NCBI RefSeq assembly: GCF_003597395.2
Contig: NC_133782.1
Coordinates: forward strand, 9,625,102-9,689,101
Source: Chelonoidis abingdonii
Taxonomy: Eukaryota; Chordata; Testudines; Testudinidae
DNA length: 64,000 bases
Reading direction: 5' to 3'
This document shows positions 23,396 through 35,693 of the stretch, one piece after another (the first letter of the stretch is position 1; the number at the start of each line of letters is the position of its first letter). The position numbers were made by a program, and so were the translations under genes. The notes beneath the pieces were generated by a model. That model searched no databases and was not told where the DNA came from. It saw nothing but the letters and a program-made list of their open reading frames with translations.

Positions 23396-25484
23396 GAAAA
23401 GGTGCATTTATTAGCCTGGACCACAGAAAGAATGTACTGATGAGGAGCACAATTTTCATAACAGCCGCCCGGCTGCTGCAGTCCAACACGACATGGGTAA
23501 TTTAAATAGAAAAACATTCCCTTTCTAAATTTTAAACTAGGTCTTTTACAGGGCTCATTTTAGCTTTCCTCCAACAATGCTCTAGTTGGTTGCAATTCTT
23601 TTTTTCCTTTCTTTCTTTCAAATCCCAGTCAAACTTAGATAATAAGAAAGTTGAAAATAGAAAGATAAAGACTTTCTGCTACATTTTTCTTATTCAGGTT
23701 GGAAGATAATTTTGTTTACTTGGTTCAGGTAATATTCCAGTTGTATTGTGAGCTGTTCTGGTGGAATGAAAAATTGATTTTCTCCTTTTAAAGTATAGTG
23801 TACACAAAGACCTATAATCTTTATACATTTACAATAATATAAAAAAGGTCATAGTACATAAACATGTCAAAACCATAGAAATTCTATAGGCCAAATTTTC
23901 CACATTCTCTCTAAAATATAGCTGTTGCTTTTGCATGTGCAGTGGCAAAACACACTCATTTGCATGTGCAAATGAGGCACTGGTCTATCCATAAAGTATA
24001 TTTTGTATACCTGTAAGTGCTTGTTCACACAGAGAAATGCAGGGCAACCAATAGGCAAAAAAACTATTTTTGTATTCTCATTGAAATTTTAGCACCCTCT
24101 TCTAAGGGTGCCCCTTTCACTGCCCAGTGTGGTAACTCTACGCTGCCTGTTTCCACCACCACCCACTCATAAACACACCCAGGCTGTTTTCTCTTCACCA
24201 CATGTACCTTTTACACCACAGTTCTTTTTCAAACAGAACATGATACAGCCATATTCCAGCAAGAGTTTTCCATACCATGTCTCTTTTTCACACTGTTCAT
24301 CCTCTGAGCTCCTCTCTCGTACTTCCTGTTCTTCCCACTTCTTTCCTCCCAATTACTGTGGGTTGTATCAATAGCCTAGTAATTACCACCCAGGTGCTTG
24401 TAATCCCCCAACAGAAAGTGGTTAACTGCTTCCAGCTCAGCCTGCTGCCTTCTGAGTGGGGAAAGAACATCAGTAATCAGGGTGCTGCTGCTAGCACTGT
24501 GTCTCACATCCAATGTTTGTCAAGATTTTCAAAAGCGACTAATGATGTTGGGTGCCCAACGTGAGATACCTTAAAGGAAACTGATTTTCAGAAAGTGCTG
24601 AGATCTCACCCTCTGAAAATTGTCTCAAGTTAAGCACCCAAAACTGAGACACAAAATCACAGTTGTTTCTGAAAATTGTGGTTATGGGCTATATTGTTTC
24701 TTAAGCATTTTATCCAAAAGCAACTAAATTTTGTTTATCAGCTTAACCACACAGAAACAGTTTAACAGATTTTTTCCCCCTGACCTGCCAGATTAATTGC
24801 TTTGGAAAAACTATGGCGAGGGTAGCACTAGATTTTGCATATTACATATTTGAGCTTTTTATTAATATTTAGTGTGCTTCTGGTTGCCAAGTCGGCTGCT
24901 TTTGATGAAGCACCTGAAGTAACAATCTACTTCATGATTTGACACTGAATCTTTACATAATGCTGCTTAAATTATTTATTTTTTAGGTTTGCTCTAGATG
25001 TATTTTACAAGTAAACTGAGACTTGGAAGCCGTGCAGGTGGAAAAACTGGTTCAGATAAAACAAGAACCTTGTTTGGAACCTAGCATTTTTAAAGTTCTG
25101 AATCATCTGCTAAGGCTTTATCTACATACAAAAATGGTACTGGTTTAATTACACTGGTGTAATTAAAGCAGGACAACCGCATGGGGTGGAAGACACTATA
25201 CCAATATACCTTATTTCTGTAAGAGAAGAGGAAATAAGCTATACTGGTATATAAGAGTATACATGCACCCACACTAACATTGTAGAAATAAAACTATTTC
25301 AGTAAAAAAAAAACCACTCATACACCTCGCTGAAGTACAGTAGTTAGAGCAGATATAGATCAGGTTTTAGTGTTTGTTCACTGTCTGCAGCGGGAAATGA
25401 AAATGCTTTTTTTATGGCATTCCACAACAGGTCCAAGAAATGCACATTCCTTAAAGAAATCGAAACACTAAGAATGCCTATGAG
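23396..25484. other. Unassigned AT-rich DNA with palindromic motifs
   Basis: An 18-bp perfect palindrome, CATTTGCATGTGCAAATG, lies at 23957-23974. A GATTTTCA...TGAAAAT-type repeat lies at 24525-24690. No exon or RNA gene recognised. Confidence 0.4.
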
Positions 25485-25612
25485 CATAGGTGCTGGAACT
25501 AGGGGTGCTGCTGCACCCCCTGGCTTGAAGTGGTTTCCATTATATACAGGGTTTACAGCTTGGTTCAATGGATCTCAGAACCCCCACTATACAAATTGTT
25601 CCAACACCCTTG
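25485..25612. mobile_element. Short hAT-type MITE with 8-bp TSD
   Basis: A 128-bp element starts CATAGGTGCTGGAAC and ends GTTCCAACACCCTTG, which are near-perfect inverted termini. It is flanked by CCTATGAG (25477-25484) and CCTAGGAG (25613-25620), a 7/8 match. It has no coding capacity. Confidence 0.75.
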
Positions 25613-26516
25613 CCTAGGAGTGACTGAATTCTCCAATACAGTGACTTTGCCTCTGGTACCATGGCAAGGCAAATGTACGTAAGCTATCATATTACATATG
25701 CAGATTCTGTGGCTTTGGATGGTTTAGATCAACATCCAAGCTTTCCAATCCTTACCCAAACTGGTAATTTTTTAAGATTTGCTCATGCCTAGGACTCAAA
25801 TCCTGCATCAATAAAGTCCATGGCAATTTTGCCATTGATCACAATCACACAGGAAAAGATTTTGGATGGTCCTGATGCAGTTGCATAGCAATGGAGGATG
25901 AAGTAAGGAGCCTACCTTCACCTTCTGCAGGGCATGCGAGATCCAGACAGAACTGCAATCCGTGTGTGTGTGTCAGACACGGGAGTTGGGGTGGCACAGA
26001 TCTAGTACCAAGATGCTCCCAAAGGGACAGGAGTAGACAGAGCCACGTTCCTGTCTCCTTACATGCCAACTCGCTAAAGTACATTGCACCTCTTTAAAGG
26101 GTGTAAGAGTATGTATATTTGGCCACACTCCAGGAAACTCCTGGAGTGTCCAGTGGCAGAACGCTGCCAGTCCTTCCTTTGAGTGATGCAGCTCTGCTTA
26201 TCCCCAGCACAGATATGTTCCTAAATAATACAGCCTACCCAATGGGAACAGGAGCAGGCCTAAGTAGTAGACAGAGAACCCAATACTTTGTCTAGAGAGG
26301 AAAATTAGCTGGCATAATTATACCACTAAAGTTATATGGGCCTAACTCCCCACGATTCACTTGTATTCCAGAAAAAGAATACCTTTTTCCAGTCACTTAT
26401 GTCACTTTGAAAGGTATAATTATTCTAGAATAGTTATGCTCGTAAATTTGCCCCATGTAGACAAGCCCTTACTTGACATAGGCTTGTTTATTTCAGGACC
26501 AAACATTACAACTCTA
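25613..26516. other. Unassigned DNA with one hairpin
   Basis: An 11-bp perfect stem (ACACTCCAGGA / TCCTGGAGTGT, loop AAC) lies at 26125-26149. No gene seen. Confidence 0.4.
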
Positions 26517-26814
26517 GGGGTATGTCTTCCCAGCCCACATCAGAGAGTCTCCCAGCTCGGGTCAACAGACTTGGGTTAGCGGGGTCACGCTGGCGCTCTG
26601 AAGGGAGCTGTGTAGGCAGCACTTGGAAGTTGTGGCCTGGGCTGGAGCTCAAGCGCTGAAGCCTCGAGAGGTGGGTGGGCTTCAAAGCCTGAGCTGCCAC
26701 CTTAGAGTGCTGTCTGCACAACTATTTTTAGAGTGCTCCCGTGAATCCCACTTGCCCCAGTCTGTTGACTCGGGCTGCAAGGCTCGCTACTGCAGACTGC
26801 ATAGACATACCCTA
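26517..26814. mobile_element. Harbinger-like MITE with GGGTATGTCT ends
   Basis: Begins GGGGTATGTCTTCCCAGC and ends GCATAGACATACCCTA. The termini are inverted copies, and the interior has GC-rich inverted blocks. Same family as 2129-2390 and 23008-23259. Confidence 0.7.
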
Positions 26815-28399
26815 AAAAGTATAACTCTGTACTGTGGGTTTGATGTGAACATTGCTTGACATATTATTCAATCAATCAGTCTAAAATGCAATTGTTTTCC
26901 TTGAACTCCACTATTAGTGCCATGTATTTTCTTTGTTAAATTGAGTCACAAATATTAACTACCTAATCAACTAATATTGAAGCTACTTTGCATTTCACTG
27001 CCAGATGATATACGCTTGCACCAACCAAAAGACAAACATCTATCCTGTTTCCCAGAAAGCTGGTCGCTTTTCCTGCTGTCTAATATTCTTTGCCTTTCTT
27101 TTCTATTCTAATCTCACAAGTGAATTCATTTGATTCATTCACCAAAAGGTAAGTATTTTACAGTTCGGGGGTCTGTTACTTTTAAAATAACATCAAGTTA
27201 TATAAAGTACATACCCAAATGTAGACACTATGTAGACAATTTTAAAGAATTTCCTTATAAATTATCCATGGAGATATGGAATGAAACCGGTGACATAAAT
27301 TGCCTGTGGCAGCAGCTTCTTTTTGTGACTATTTGTTTCAGCAAATAGAGGCTGCAATATAAAATCAGATGCTTAAAATTTGTGCATTGCAAGCAATTTT
27401 ATATCCAGGATCCTTCAGTATTTTGGATGCTGGAGAGAGCTGATTGAAGGGAGAAAAAATTGATCGTTCTATTAAAGATCTGTAAATTCTGAACACAAAG
27501 TGAATTCCCTGCAACCTTAAGCAAAAAGGAAACAAAGAGTGCATATGTCTGAAAGAAGTCAAAGGAAATTAATGCAATCTGACCAGGATAGAACATGCTT
27601 GAGGTCTTTTCCCCCCTTAACAAAGGCATTAATAAAATTAATGTACTACCAGTCATAGTGCATGGATGCCACATTGATTTTGTTAATCTGAGATATTTTA
27701 CTTTCTCCAAAACCACACAACTTTATTAAGATAATGTTAAAGGTCTGACATCCCACAAAAGCAATGATTGCTAAACTGCTTCCTGAACTCACCTCATCAT
27801 CAGGTCAGCAAATGAAACAGTGATGCTGACACTTTGCACTTATGCCTTTCATCAGAGGAGCGAAAGAATTTTATAATGTTGGGCAGCTCTTGCTATCCCC
27901 ATTTTGCAGGTGGGAAAAATGAGGCACAAAGTGAGACGATGTTAATCTCAGTAGCAGAGTTGGGAAGAGTGTTCTGGCTCCCAGTATCCTGCTTTAAGCA
28001 GTGGGCCACATTGTTTCTCTGACAACCCCTCCCTTCTCCCCACCATATATTTAAATGAGGAGGGTGGGACAACTCTTTACCTGATAGGCTGTTCCTTAGC
28101 TAGCTTTCTCCCACACAAGTTCGTACCTCAAGTTCCTCTGACCTTGCATTTCAGTAAGTCACGTACAGCACATTCCCTCACTTGAAAGGGGAGAGAGCTC
28201 CACAGCAAATCTTTGCTCTCCCTTGCTGCTGCACCTCCTCCTCACTGCATGGAGGAAAATAATATGGGGAGCTGTAGTTTATAGTAATACAGTAGCATGC
28301 CTTTAAATAGTTTGAAAACACTACAAATGATTTAAAGGGATATCACACAATTTCTATACTCTACAGGAGAGGATCCAGGCTGGATGTATTCTGGGGAAA
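26815..28399. other. Unassigned AT-rich DNA with a MIR-like piece
   Basis: A minus-strand MIR-like fragment is visible at about 27890-27985 (CCCCATTTTGCAGGTGGG, AATGAGGCACAAAG). Otherwise nothing recognised. Confidence 0.4.
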
Positions 28400-28575
28400 G
28401 AGAGTTCCAAGAGAGGACAGTAGGAGGAAAAGACAAATGAGGCTGAGAAAGAGAGGAGAGAGGGAAAGGAGGCAGGGAATGAATATAGGACAGAGAGGGA
28501 AAGGTCTTAAAGAAAAAAAGAAAGTTGCATCAGGAAGTAAGAGTAGAAGGAGAGAAAGAGAGAACAGAGAAATAA
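28400..28575. repeat. Polypurine tract
   Basis: About 175 bp that is overwhelmingly A and G on the plus strand (for example GAGAAAGAGAGGAGAGAGGG), with only occasional pyrimidines. The frames at 28361-28579 (minus, L/S/P/F-rich) and 28437-28793 (plus, R/E/K-rich) are products of this bias and not genes. Confidence 0.7.
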
Positions 28576-30421
28576 TCATGTTTATTAAAAAAACTCTTTG
28601 TTTAGTATGTTTCAGCTGGCCTATCTATTCCACGATTTACAGCGAGGGAGTGATAAAAGACAATATCCTGGCCTTTGGCTGGGGTGGTAGTGACTCCCTG
28701 TCCCTTGACACACCTCCCACTGAATACCACGTATCACTCTCATTTTCAGCCCTACTCACCGACCTTTCCAGCAGCTACTTTCCAGGACTTTGATGAGACT
28801 TAATTCCCTGTTGTTTGTAAAGTGGTTTGGATGAGAGGCAAATGTCAGAGAAACACAAACAATGTAGGCTGCTTGCATACATCCTTCGAGGAGACTGAGG
28901 TAATGAGCGGGAGATGGAAAAGACCACTGGGTCCTCCAAAAATAACCGCACTTGTGATTCTCTGGGACCCTAAAGCCAGCCCTTACACTGTGGGCCTGAC
29001 CTGCAACAGGAACAATGGGATGTGATGCATTAGCAGCAACTTCCGAGCAAATGCTCATTTTTTAATCTGGCATCCAGGGGAACGCACATTGTGACAACAC
29101 AAAGAGAGGGCGACGGAGAGCCTCAACATTTTATTAATTTCTTTGCAAATATTATTTGTTCTCCAAGTCTCAAGTGCTACATTTTCTTCCTCCGGAGAAG
29201 CAATTCTAGCTTTTGGGAACCCTAGCTTTGTACAGCATGCCCTTCCACATCCCTAATTGGATCTTTCAATGGAAAGAAATGTTACATCCATTTTACAATT
29301 TCAGCAAGGTGAGAAGTAACATTTTATGATTTAGCGTCTTCCTTAGCAGTGTAGCGTAACCACAAGTAAGTGCCATCCATCTCTGGCATATAGACTATAA
29401 TATTCGCACCTGCTTGGATATGAATTCATGACCTTCTCTATACATTAGATATTAGGACTTCTTGAGTGTTACTGTACTTTGTCAAAATAAAACCATCTCC
29501 CCATAGAAAAGGGACATTGTAAATTAATATGAAAATAAAAGAGCTCGGCAGCTTTCCAAAGCCAGGATATTGTGATCATAATACACAGTTTCTTGCAAAA
29601 ATAACACTACAAAATAATAGCCCTTTTATATTCAAGGAATTAACAGCACTCAACATGTAGTAACCTCTGTCAGTCTGGCTTGTCAGGTATTCTTCCAAAG
29701 GCTTATCAGGCAATCTGTGATAGGTTTCAGAGTGACTTTATTTAACACCACAATCACTCAAGCATGGTCTGTCATGTGTTGCTTCTTACTTTTTACGGTG
29801 GATGGTTCAACCTCATGGAGTTTGATGCTTTGCAAACTTCTGAAATTCTATATCTAAACAGTCTTGATGACAATAATCTTTTTTTTCTTTCTCCAGAGAT
29901 GACTCACTTAACTCCCCATTTCCATTAAAAAGAAGACGAAGAACAACAACAAAACCCAGTGCATTAGAAAAGAAACCTGTGCAATTTACCCATCTATCTT
30001 AAGTAATTATATGGTCCCTATTACCACACTTTCTGAGCACCTCACAATCTTTCATGTATTTATTAGGAATACTGGTGTTATGTTCAAAGCATGCACACAG
30101 AGAAATTGGATAAAAACATAATATAATCTTTCTGGAAAGTTGCAATGTAACCACACTTAATTCTTAGAATCCAGAACCCTAACATACAAGAACCAAAAAC
30201 CGAGAGAGGCAAAGCAGGCTGCTCCCTAAGGCAAAAAGGCACTCTCAACCCACCTCCCTTTTGACTGGCTGTCTGCAGACTGACTGCTGAAGACCCAGAG
30301 TTACAGAGCCCGTAAGGAATCCCCTTAACTTAAAATGATGCACAGCTTTCAATATACAAGAACTGTTTATTGTTCACAGATATCACAGATTAGTTCTTTC
30401 TCCCTTTCTCTGTATATAAGG
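28576..30421. other. Unassigned AT-rich DNA
   Basis: No exon, RNA gene or certain repeat recognised. The sequence reads as ordinary non-repetitive DNA. Confidence 0.4.
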
Positions 30422-33172
30422 TGTGACAAAGTTCCTCCTCTACCTTGGTGGGTCCTGCGCTTATTGGCGGATTTGTTCCTTGTTCACTCAGTGATCTTCC
30501 CTTTCTTGTGATACCTCCACAGTTCTGGAGAGCTCAGCTCCTCCTTTATTGTCTGAATCAGTGGAGTCTGGGAGGTTTTGGGGTGGATACCCGGCCCGGC
30601 CCTTACTCTGTGGTTCCACCAGGGCCCTGTGCGATCCGCAGCTTCCTATTAGTGCCTCCTTAACAGTCTGTCCATGTACAGCTACTTAAAACTTCCCTGT
30701 GGGCTACTTTAACCTATGGCCTCCCTCAAGACACGCTTTATCTCTCTACCATTAGAGCCTTTTCCTCCTGTGTTGCCTTATTTATCGTTGATAAGAACGG
30801 CTCGTTGATGCTTCTCATTCCTTACAATTTCTCTCTGCTCCTAGCTGAGTAACACTGCTCTACGCTCTCACTCTACAGTCTCCTTGTCTCATTTGCTTCC
30901 TCAAGCTCCCTCACACTTACGCCCGTTCTCCTTCTGGCTTCCTCTCTGTCCTGACTGGTATTGTTAAAGCCCTTTTTATTATCCTCATGTGCCTTGTATT
31001 TATGTTATCCTGCATCTTTGATGGGTGGGTCTCGCTTGAAGTGTGATTTCTCAATTAAAGAGTATGCTTATTCCTGGTCTCGCCATCTGCCCTTCTTAGA
31101 AAGATGTAATTGGCTCCAGGTGCCTTGAAATTAACCTTGGACTGCAACTGCTCCCCATGTTATAGTTTGTGTCCGTTTAAGCGTGGGATTTGTTGGCCTG
31201 GTTTCGTGTTTATTTGTATTCTTTGCTAAAACCTATGATCGCTGTCGGACTGGGGACCGTCCCAGAACCTCTTGTCTTCTCCTGGGGCAGGCTAAATGTT
31301 TAAGTCTCCTCTCCTTGATACCTGCCTCGCTGTTGTGTGAGGAAAATGAGGTTGAGGTGCAGGCGATCTGCTTGCTATGCTGCTTGGTTCTCTGTTTTCC
31401 TATGTCAGTTCGGGCGCTGTGGCTCCTTCGCTGTTCTGGCTGTTTGTCGCTGCTGAGTTTACTGCTTTCTGCTTGTCCTTGCTGTCTGTCTGCTCCCCTG
31501 GTCTGGCCTTATTGATTGACATCACCTCCTACCCCTCTCTCCCCTGCTATCAGCTTCGTCCTTGGGCTGGCTAGTTAGAGATTTTCTCCCCCCATCCCTC
31601 CCGTTTTCTGCCTTGTTCTCCACTCTACATTATGCCCTTTGAGGTCGAGCATGGTGGGGCTGTGGCTCCTGAGTTCTTCCCAGATAAGACTGTGGTGGTG
31701 GTGAGTGGGACCTTCCAGCTCTTGTGCTTAGAGGACTACTCTTCTGATCGCGTTCGGAGGGTCCTCCTTTCCTCCGGTAGGACATCCAGATCCACATCCA
31801 CACCTTGGAGTGCTGCTTGGGTGATCTAACGGGTGGGCAGTTTTGTGTTTGCCAGCTCGTTGGAGCATCCGGATGAGTGTGGGAAGCAGAATAGGTAAGA
31901 GAAGGGACGCCCAATGCTTCTGTTGGCGACTACCCACGTGAAGACGATAATACGACCACTTGTGGATCGTGGGTTTTGGGATTATTCTGTCGTAACTCTG
32001 TGTTGTTCCTTTGTATCAACCTGGTGTCCTCTTGTGTCTTGTCGTATCGTATTTGTGTGGGTGTTTGGACTTAGTCTGCTAGTCTGTGTGACCACCGGGG
32101 CTTGTGTGTGCGAGTGTCCTTGTTTTGCCCCCGGTTCCATTTCTGTACTTCTTCCCTTCTCGTCCCCCACCACTATCATTGCCTCCCTTCCATCCCACCC
32201 CTAGCTTGGTGCTGTTTTCCTTTCGTCCTTTGACTTTTCCTGCCTCTGGACTTGATTTATAGGTCTGTCTTGGCCTGATGTTTGACTACCTACTATTCCT
32301 GGTTAATTGTCCTTTGGCTTTCCCTATCTGCCTTCTACATGTCTTTTTTGGGTGCCATATTGCTTAAGTCTCAGCTCCAGGCTAGGTTGTTCCTCTAATA
32401 TCATTTAATTTTAGCACTTTTCATCGCACATATGATTGAATAAGTGCCTCTTTGTGGGCGTCGACGTCTTTGTTATTTCGTCACTCACTCTTCGCCCTCG
32501 CCTCCCCCGTGACTGTTGTATTGTCTCCTCCTGTCTCTTGTTTTTATGTCTCGTGCTCCCACTCTAGTTTACTTCGTTTTTTGTTTTTATGATTCCCTCT
32601 TGTTGTGTCAGGCTCCTTAAGGCTTTACCTGTTTTTTGCTCCCAGCCTCTTACGATTACGTTGCATGTGCTTATCCCCTGTTATGTGTCCCGTCCGTTGT
32701 CCGTTCCTTTTTCCCCATGCTTAGCCCTTTCCCCCCCTCCCCCCCTTTGCTCCCCCCACTAGCCCCGTAATTGCTCCTTCCCCTTGTGCGCCCACCGCCA
32801 CTCCCCTCTCCATGCTGCTGTTTGCCTCTTTCCCCTCTCCTATTTTCTGAGGTTTTTTCCCTTGCTGTTCACTGTCACCCCCATCCCCTAANNNNNNNNN
32901 NNNNNNNNNNNNNNNNNNNNNNNNNNNNNNNNNNNNNNNNNNNNNNNNNNNNNNNNNNNNNNNNNNNNNNNNNNNNNNNNNNNNNNNNNNNTTTTTCATT
33001 CGTTGTCCCCCGGAATCACTTGGTGTTCTAGCCCTGTGGATCCTCCCCTTAGGCTGGGGGGAGGTCCTTTAGAAGTGGGCGGGCTTCGCCCGCCCACCCC
33101 CTGGGATGCCAATAGGCTAACATACCTGTTTCTCAGTACTTTACTGTAGCCATCTGGCCTTGCCCCATCACA
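30422..33172 (+). mobile_element. LTR-like insertion with 4-bp TSD, containing an assembly gap
   Basis: The block starts TGTGACAAAGTTCCTCCTCT, a turtle LTR-like start I recognise, and ends TAGCCATCTGGCCTTGCCCC followed by ATCACA. The ends give TGTGA...TCACA, and AAGG stands on both sides (30418-30421 and 33173-33176). The first 600-700 bp align loosely with the remembered element. From about 31.1 kb to the gap the text is pyrimidine-rich on the plus strand and matches nothing I know. I see no gag, pol or env domain. The 65-aa frame at 31632-31829 (contains KTVVVVSGTFQLL) is unassigned. Confidence 0.55.
32892..32991. other. Assembly gap of 100 N
   Basis: Exactly 100 N, the usual placeholder for a gap of unknown size. 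Confidence 1.
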
Positions 33173-35257
33173 AAGGTCAGATTTTTAAGTACTTAGCACC
33201 CAAAACTGAGGCCAGAGTTTCAAAAGTGCTCAGCACCCAGCAGCAACCATTGGCACCAAATTTTCAAGACCACAGCACCCACAATGGATAGCTTTCTAGG
33301 AACCTAATCCAAAGACCATTTAATCAATGGAAAAACTCGATTGACTTCAATGGGCTTTGGATTCAGTCCTGGGTCTTCTTCCTTAAATAATGCTATAGTT
33401 ATTGTAACAGTGAAATTCACAGCTATTCCAGTTAGTAAATTTGTGAGTTTATCCTGCTTTAACCTGAACTTGCCCTTTGGAATCCACATCGAGTGCTGGA
33501 TTTCAGAACAAACCTCTCTCAGAACTGATGAACTGGCAGCATTGATTTATGGGGGTTTGTATGGTGATATACAGTGGTGATATTTATGGGCGTGGGTGGC
33601 CGACAGAGATATAAGCACATAGCTGAAGGTGAGCAGCACTGATTAATGGCATGGATTATTAAAGCAGGTGAGGCAGCAATATTCATAATCAGTAACAACA
33701 TAAACTAACTTCAGGAAAAGCATGAGGCTAGGAATCAGTGGAAAGATGGGTTTCTTCATTTCTATCTGCATAAGAAGGAAAATTGTCCTAGCTTCTCATG
33801 CATCAGTTTGCCAACAAGAGATAGCTGGATAGTCTGGTCTGAGGACAAATACAGCTATGGTAAGCTGCTTCTCCTCTCTTACTACAGTAATAAAAAAGGG
33901 TCTGGAGTAAGAGCTGAATTTTCCAGATTTTCAAAAGAGCTCAGTTCCCATTTAGCACTCAGCTCTTTTGAAAATTTGGCTACCTAGTTTGTTGCCTAAA
34001 TGGGAGCTGACTCTATTTATCCAGTCTGACAAACTATATCTATCTCTCTATATATCTTGTGTACCTTCCAGTCAAATGTGTTTTAAAACACATTTTTTTA
34101 AAAAATGATTTGTCCTAAACCCACAAAAATGCGGTGTACATTTCTTGGATATAATCATGTATAATTTGACAGGAAAAAATGTATGTTTAAATTGTCTAGA
34201 GCTCCATCTGGATTTTCTTTAAACACAGGCACAACAGAGGCAGATGCCTCTAGAGAATGTTAAAGTCACTTTTACCTCACCTTTTTGAATTATTCTGAGT
34301 GCATCTTGGATAGATCTGAGGCTCTGATGCATATTAAAGGAAGGAAGGCCTCCTTTCGGGAAACGGTGGATAAAAGAGCTCTCAAGTGGCCAAGTCTCTG
34401 GTTCTGAATGAAAAAGAAAGAAAAAGCTCATTAATCATCTATCTGCAACTTTGTCAATAATAGTCATTCTTGGGCCATGGATCAATAGGCAGGGTCACAG
34501 CACTTAGGTCACTCATCACCGTCTTCCTTTCCCAATACTGGTCTACAAATGTTACTTCCAGAAAACTTGGTTAAAAAGAGTAATTAATTGTGATTTGAGA
34601 GTGCATCCAACCTGGCATTTATTGTGTTATGGGACACACACCTCTATTATTGTATCTTATGTAGCAAAATTACAAAGTGCCCAGGACTGGCTCTATCTTC
34701 TCTAGACTAAAACCTGTACCCTGAGGAGCCCTCCCTTCCTACTTTCTTTCTTTTATTCTTGTCTGATGGCAAATCTTGGGTACTAGTTCCAGAAGAGTGG
34801 GCCCCGAATGCTCTTGTTTCTTTTCCACAAGTGACATATGGGTGCGGGCCTTGCACTCCCCATTGACGTGGGATGATATAATTGCTATGTGTCAGTTCCC
34901 AAATGATACTGCACATTCTTTACTTTTTTTTTTCTTTTTGGTTCTTCGACAATGAAATGTTGCCACATCGCTCACAATACATGGGCCACAGCAATCTACC
35001 AGTGCCACTCATATAGCAGTTTGAATTTGCATGATGATTTACAAGACAAAAGCCAAGTGCATCCCCCTAGTAAATGGAGAGAACATGCAGTAAGGGAGAA
35101 TGACAGTGAGAGTGAAGGCAATATAAGAATGCAGTAACTTTGAAGCTGAATCATGTCTTGATGGTTACATAGTAGGGTTGTTTTATACACATACACACAC
35201 GTAACTATGGCCTCAGTTGCACTCCGCCATGATATAAATGGCTATAATTATATATGT
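33173..35257. other. Unassigned DNA with two palindromic repeats
   Basis: 33175-33290 is rich in CAGCACCCA and TTTTCAA motifs of the dispersed palindromic family. 33305-33372 holds the motif ATTGACTTCAATGGGCTTTGG. 33927-33975 is a perfect 15-bp inverted repeat. The rest is unassigned. Confidence 0.4.
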
Positions 35258-35693
35258 ACTAACAAGCACGAAGGGAGAAAAATCAGAAAAAGCTAAGGCA
35301 CAAACTGAGTTACAGCTAGCAAGGGACATAAATTGCCAAAAGAAGTGGATTTATAAATACATTAAAAGCAAGAGAAAGATGAAGGGAAGTGTAGGTCCAC
35401 TACTTAGTGGGACAGGAGAGTTAATAACATGACACGAAGAAGGCTGAGGTGTTTAATGTCTATTTTGCTTCAATCTTCACTAGGAAAGTTAATTGTGGTC
35501 AGATGCTTAACACAATATGAACAAGGGGGGAGTAAGACAAGCCAGAACAGGAAAAGAACAGGTTAAAGGTTATTTAGATAAGTTAGATGTATTCAAAGAG
35601 GCAAATCCTGATGACATGCACTCTAGGGTTCTTAAAGAATTACCTGAAGCAATCTTAGAGCTGTCAGTGATTGTCTTCAAAGACTGATAGATA
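35258..35693 (+). pseudogene. CR1 LINE ORF2 fragment (first half)
   Basis: The frame at 35238-35432 contains the CR1 linker between endonuclease and reverse transcriptase: QLARDINCQKKW, YKYIKSKRK and a VGPLLSGTGELIT-like stretch. A second frame follows with EVFNVYFASIFT-like text (about 35445-35482). The reading frame is broken and the element is split by an insertion at 35694-36161. Confidence 0.75.

Noticed and set aside
28361..28793. Leu/Ser-rich membrane-like frame and Arg/Glu-rich frame on opposite strands
   Set aside because: Both are direct products of the polypurine tract.
29725..29750. TAGGTTTCAGAGTGACTTTA as a minus-strand PLE tail
   Set aside because: Fewer than 20 bases match, too short to support.
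32721..33031. Frames spanning the N gap
   Set aside because: They translate N as unknown residues and have no support as genes.
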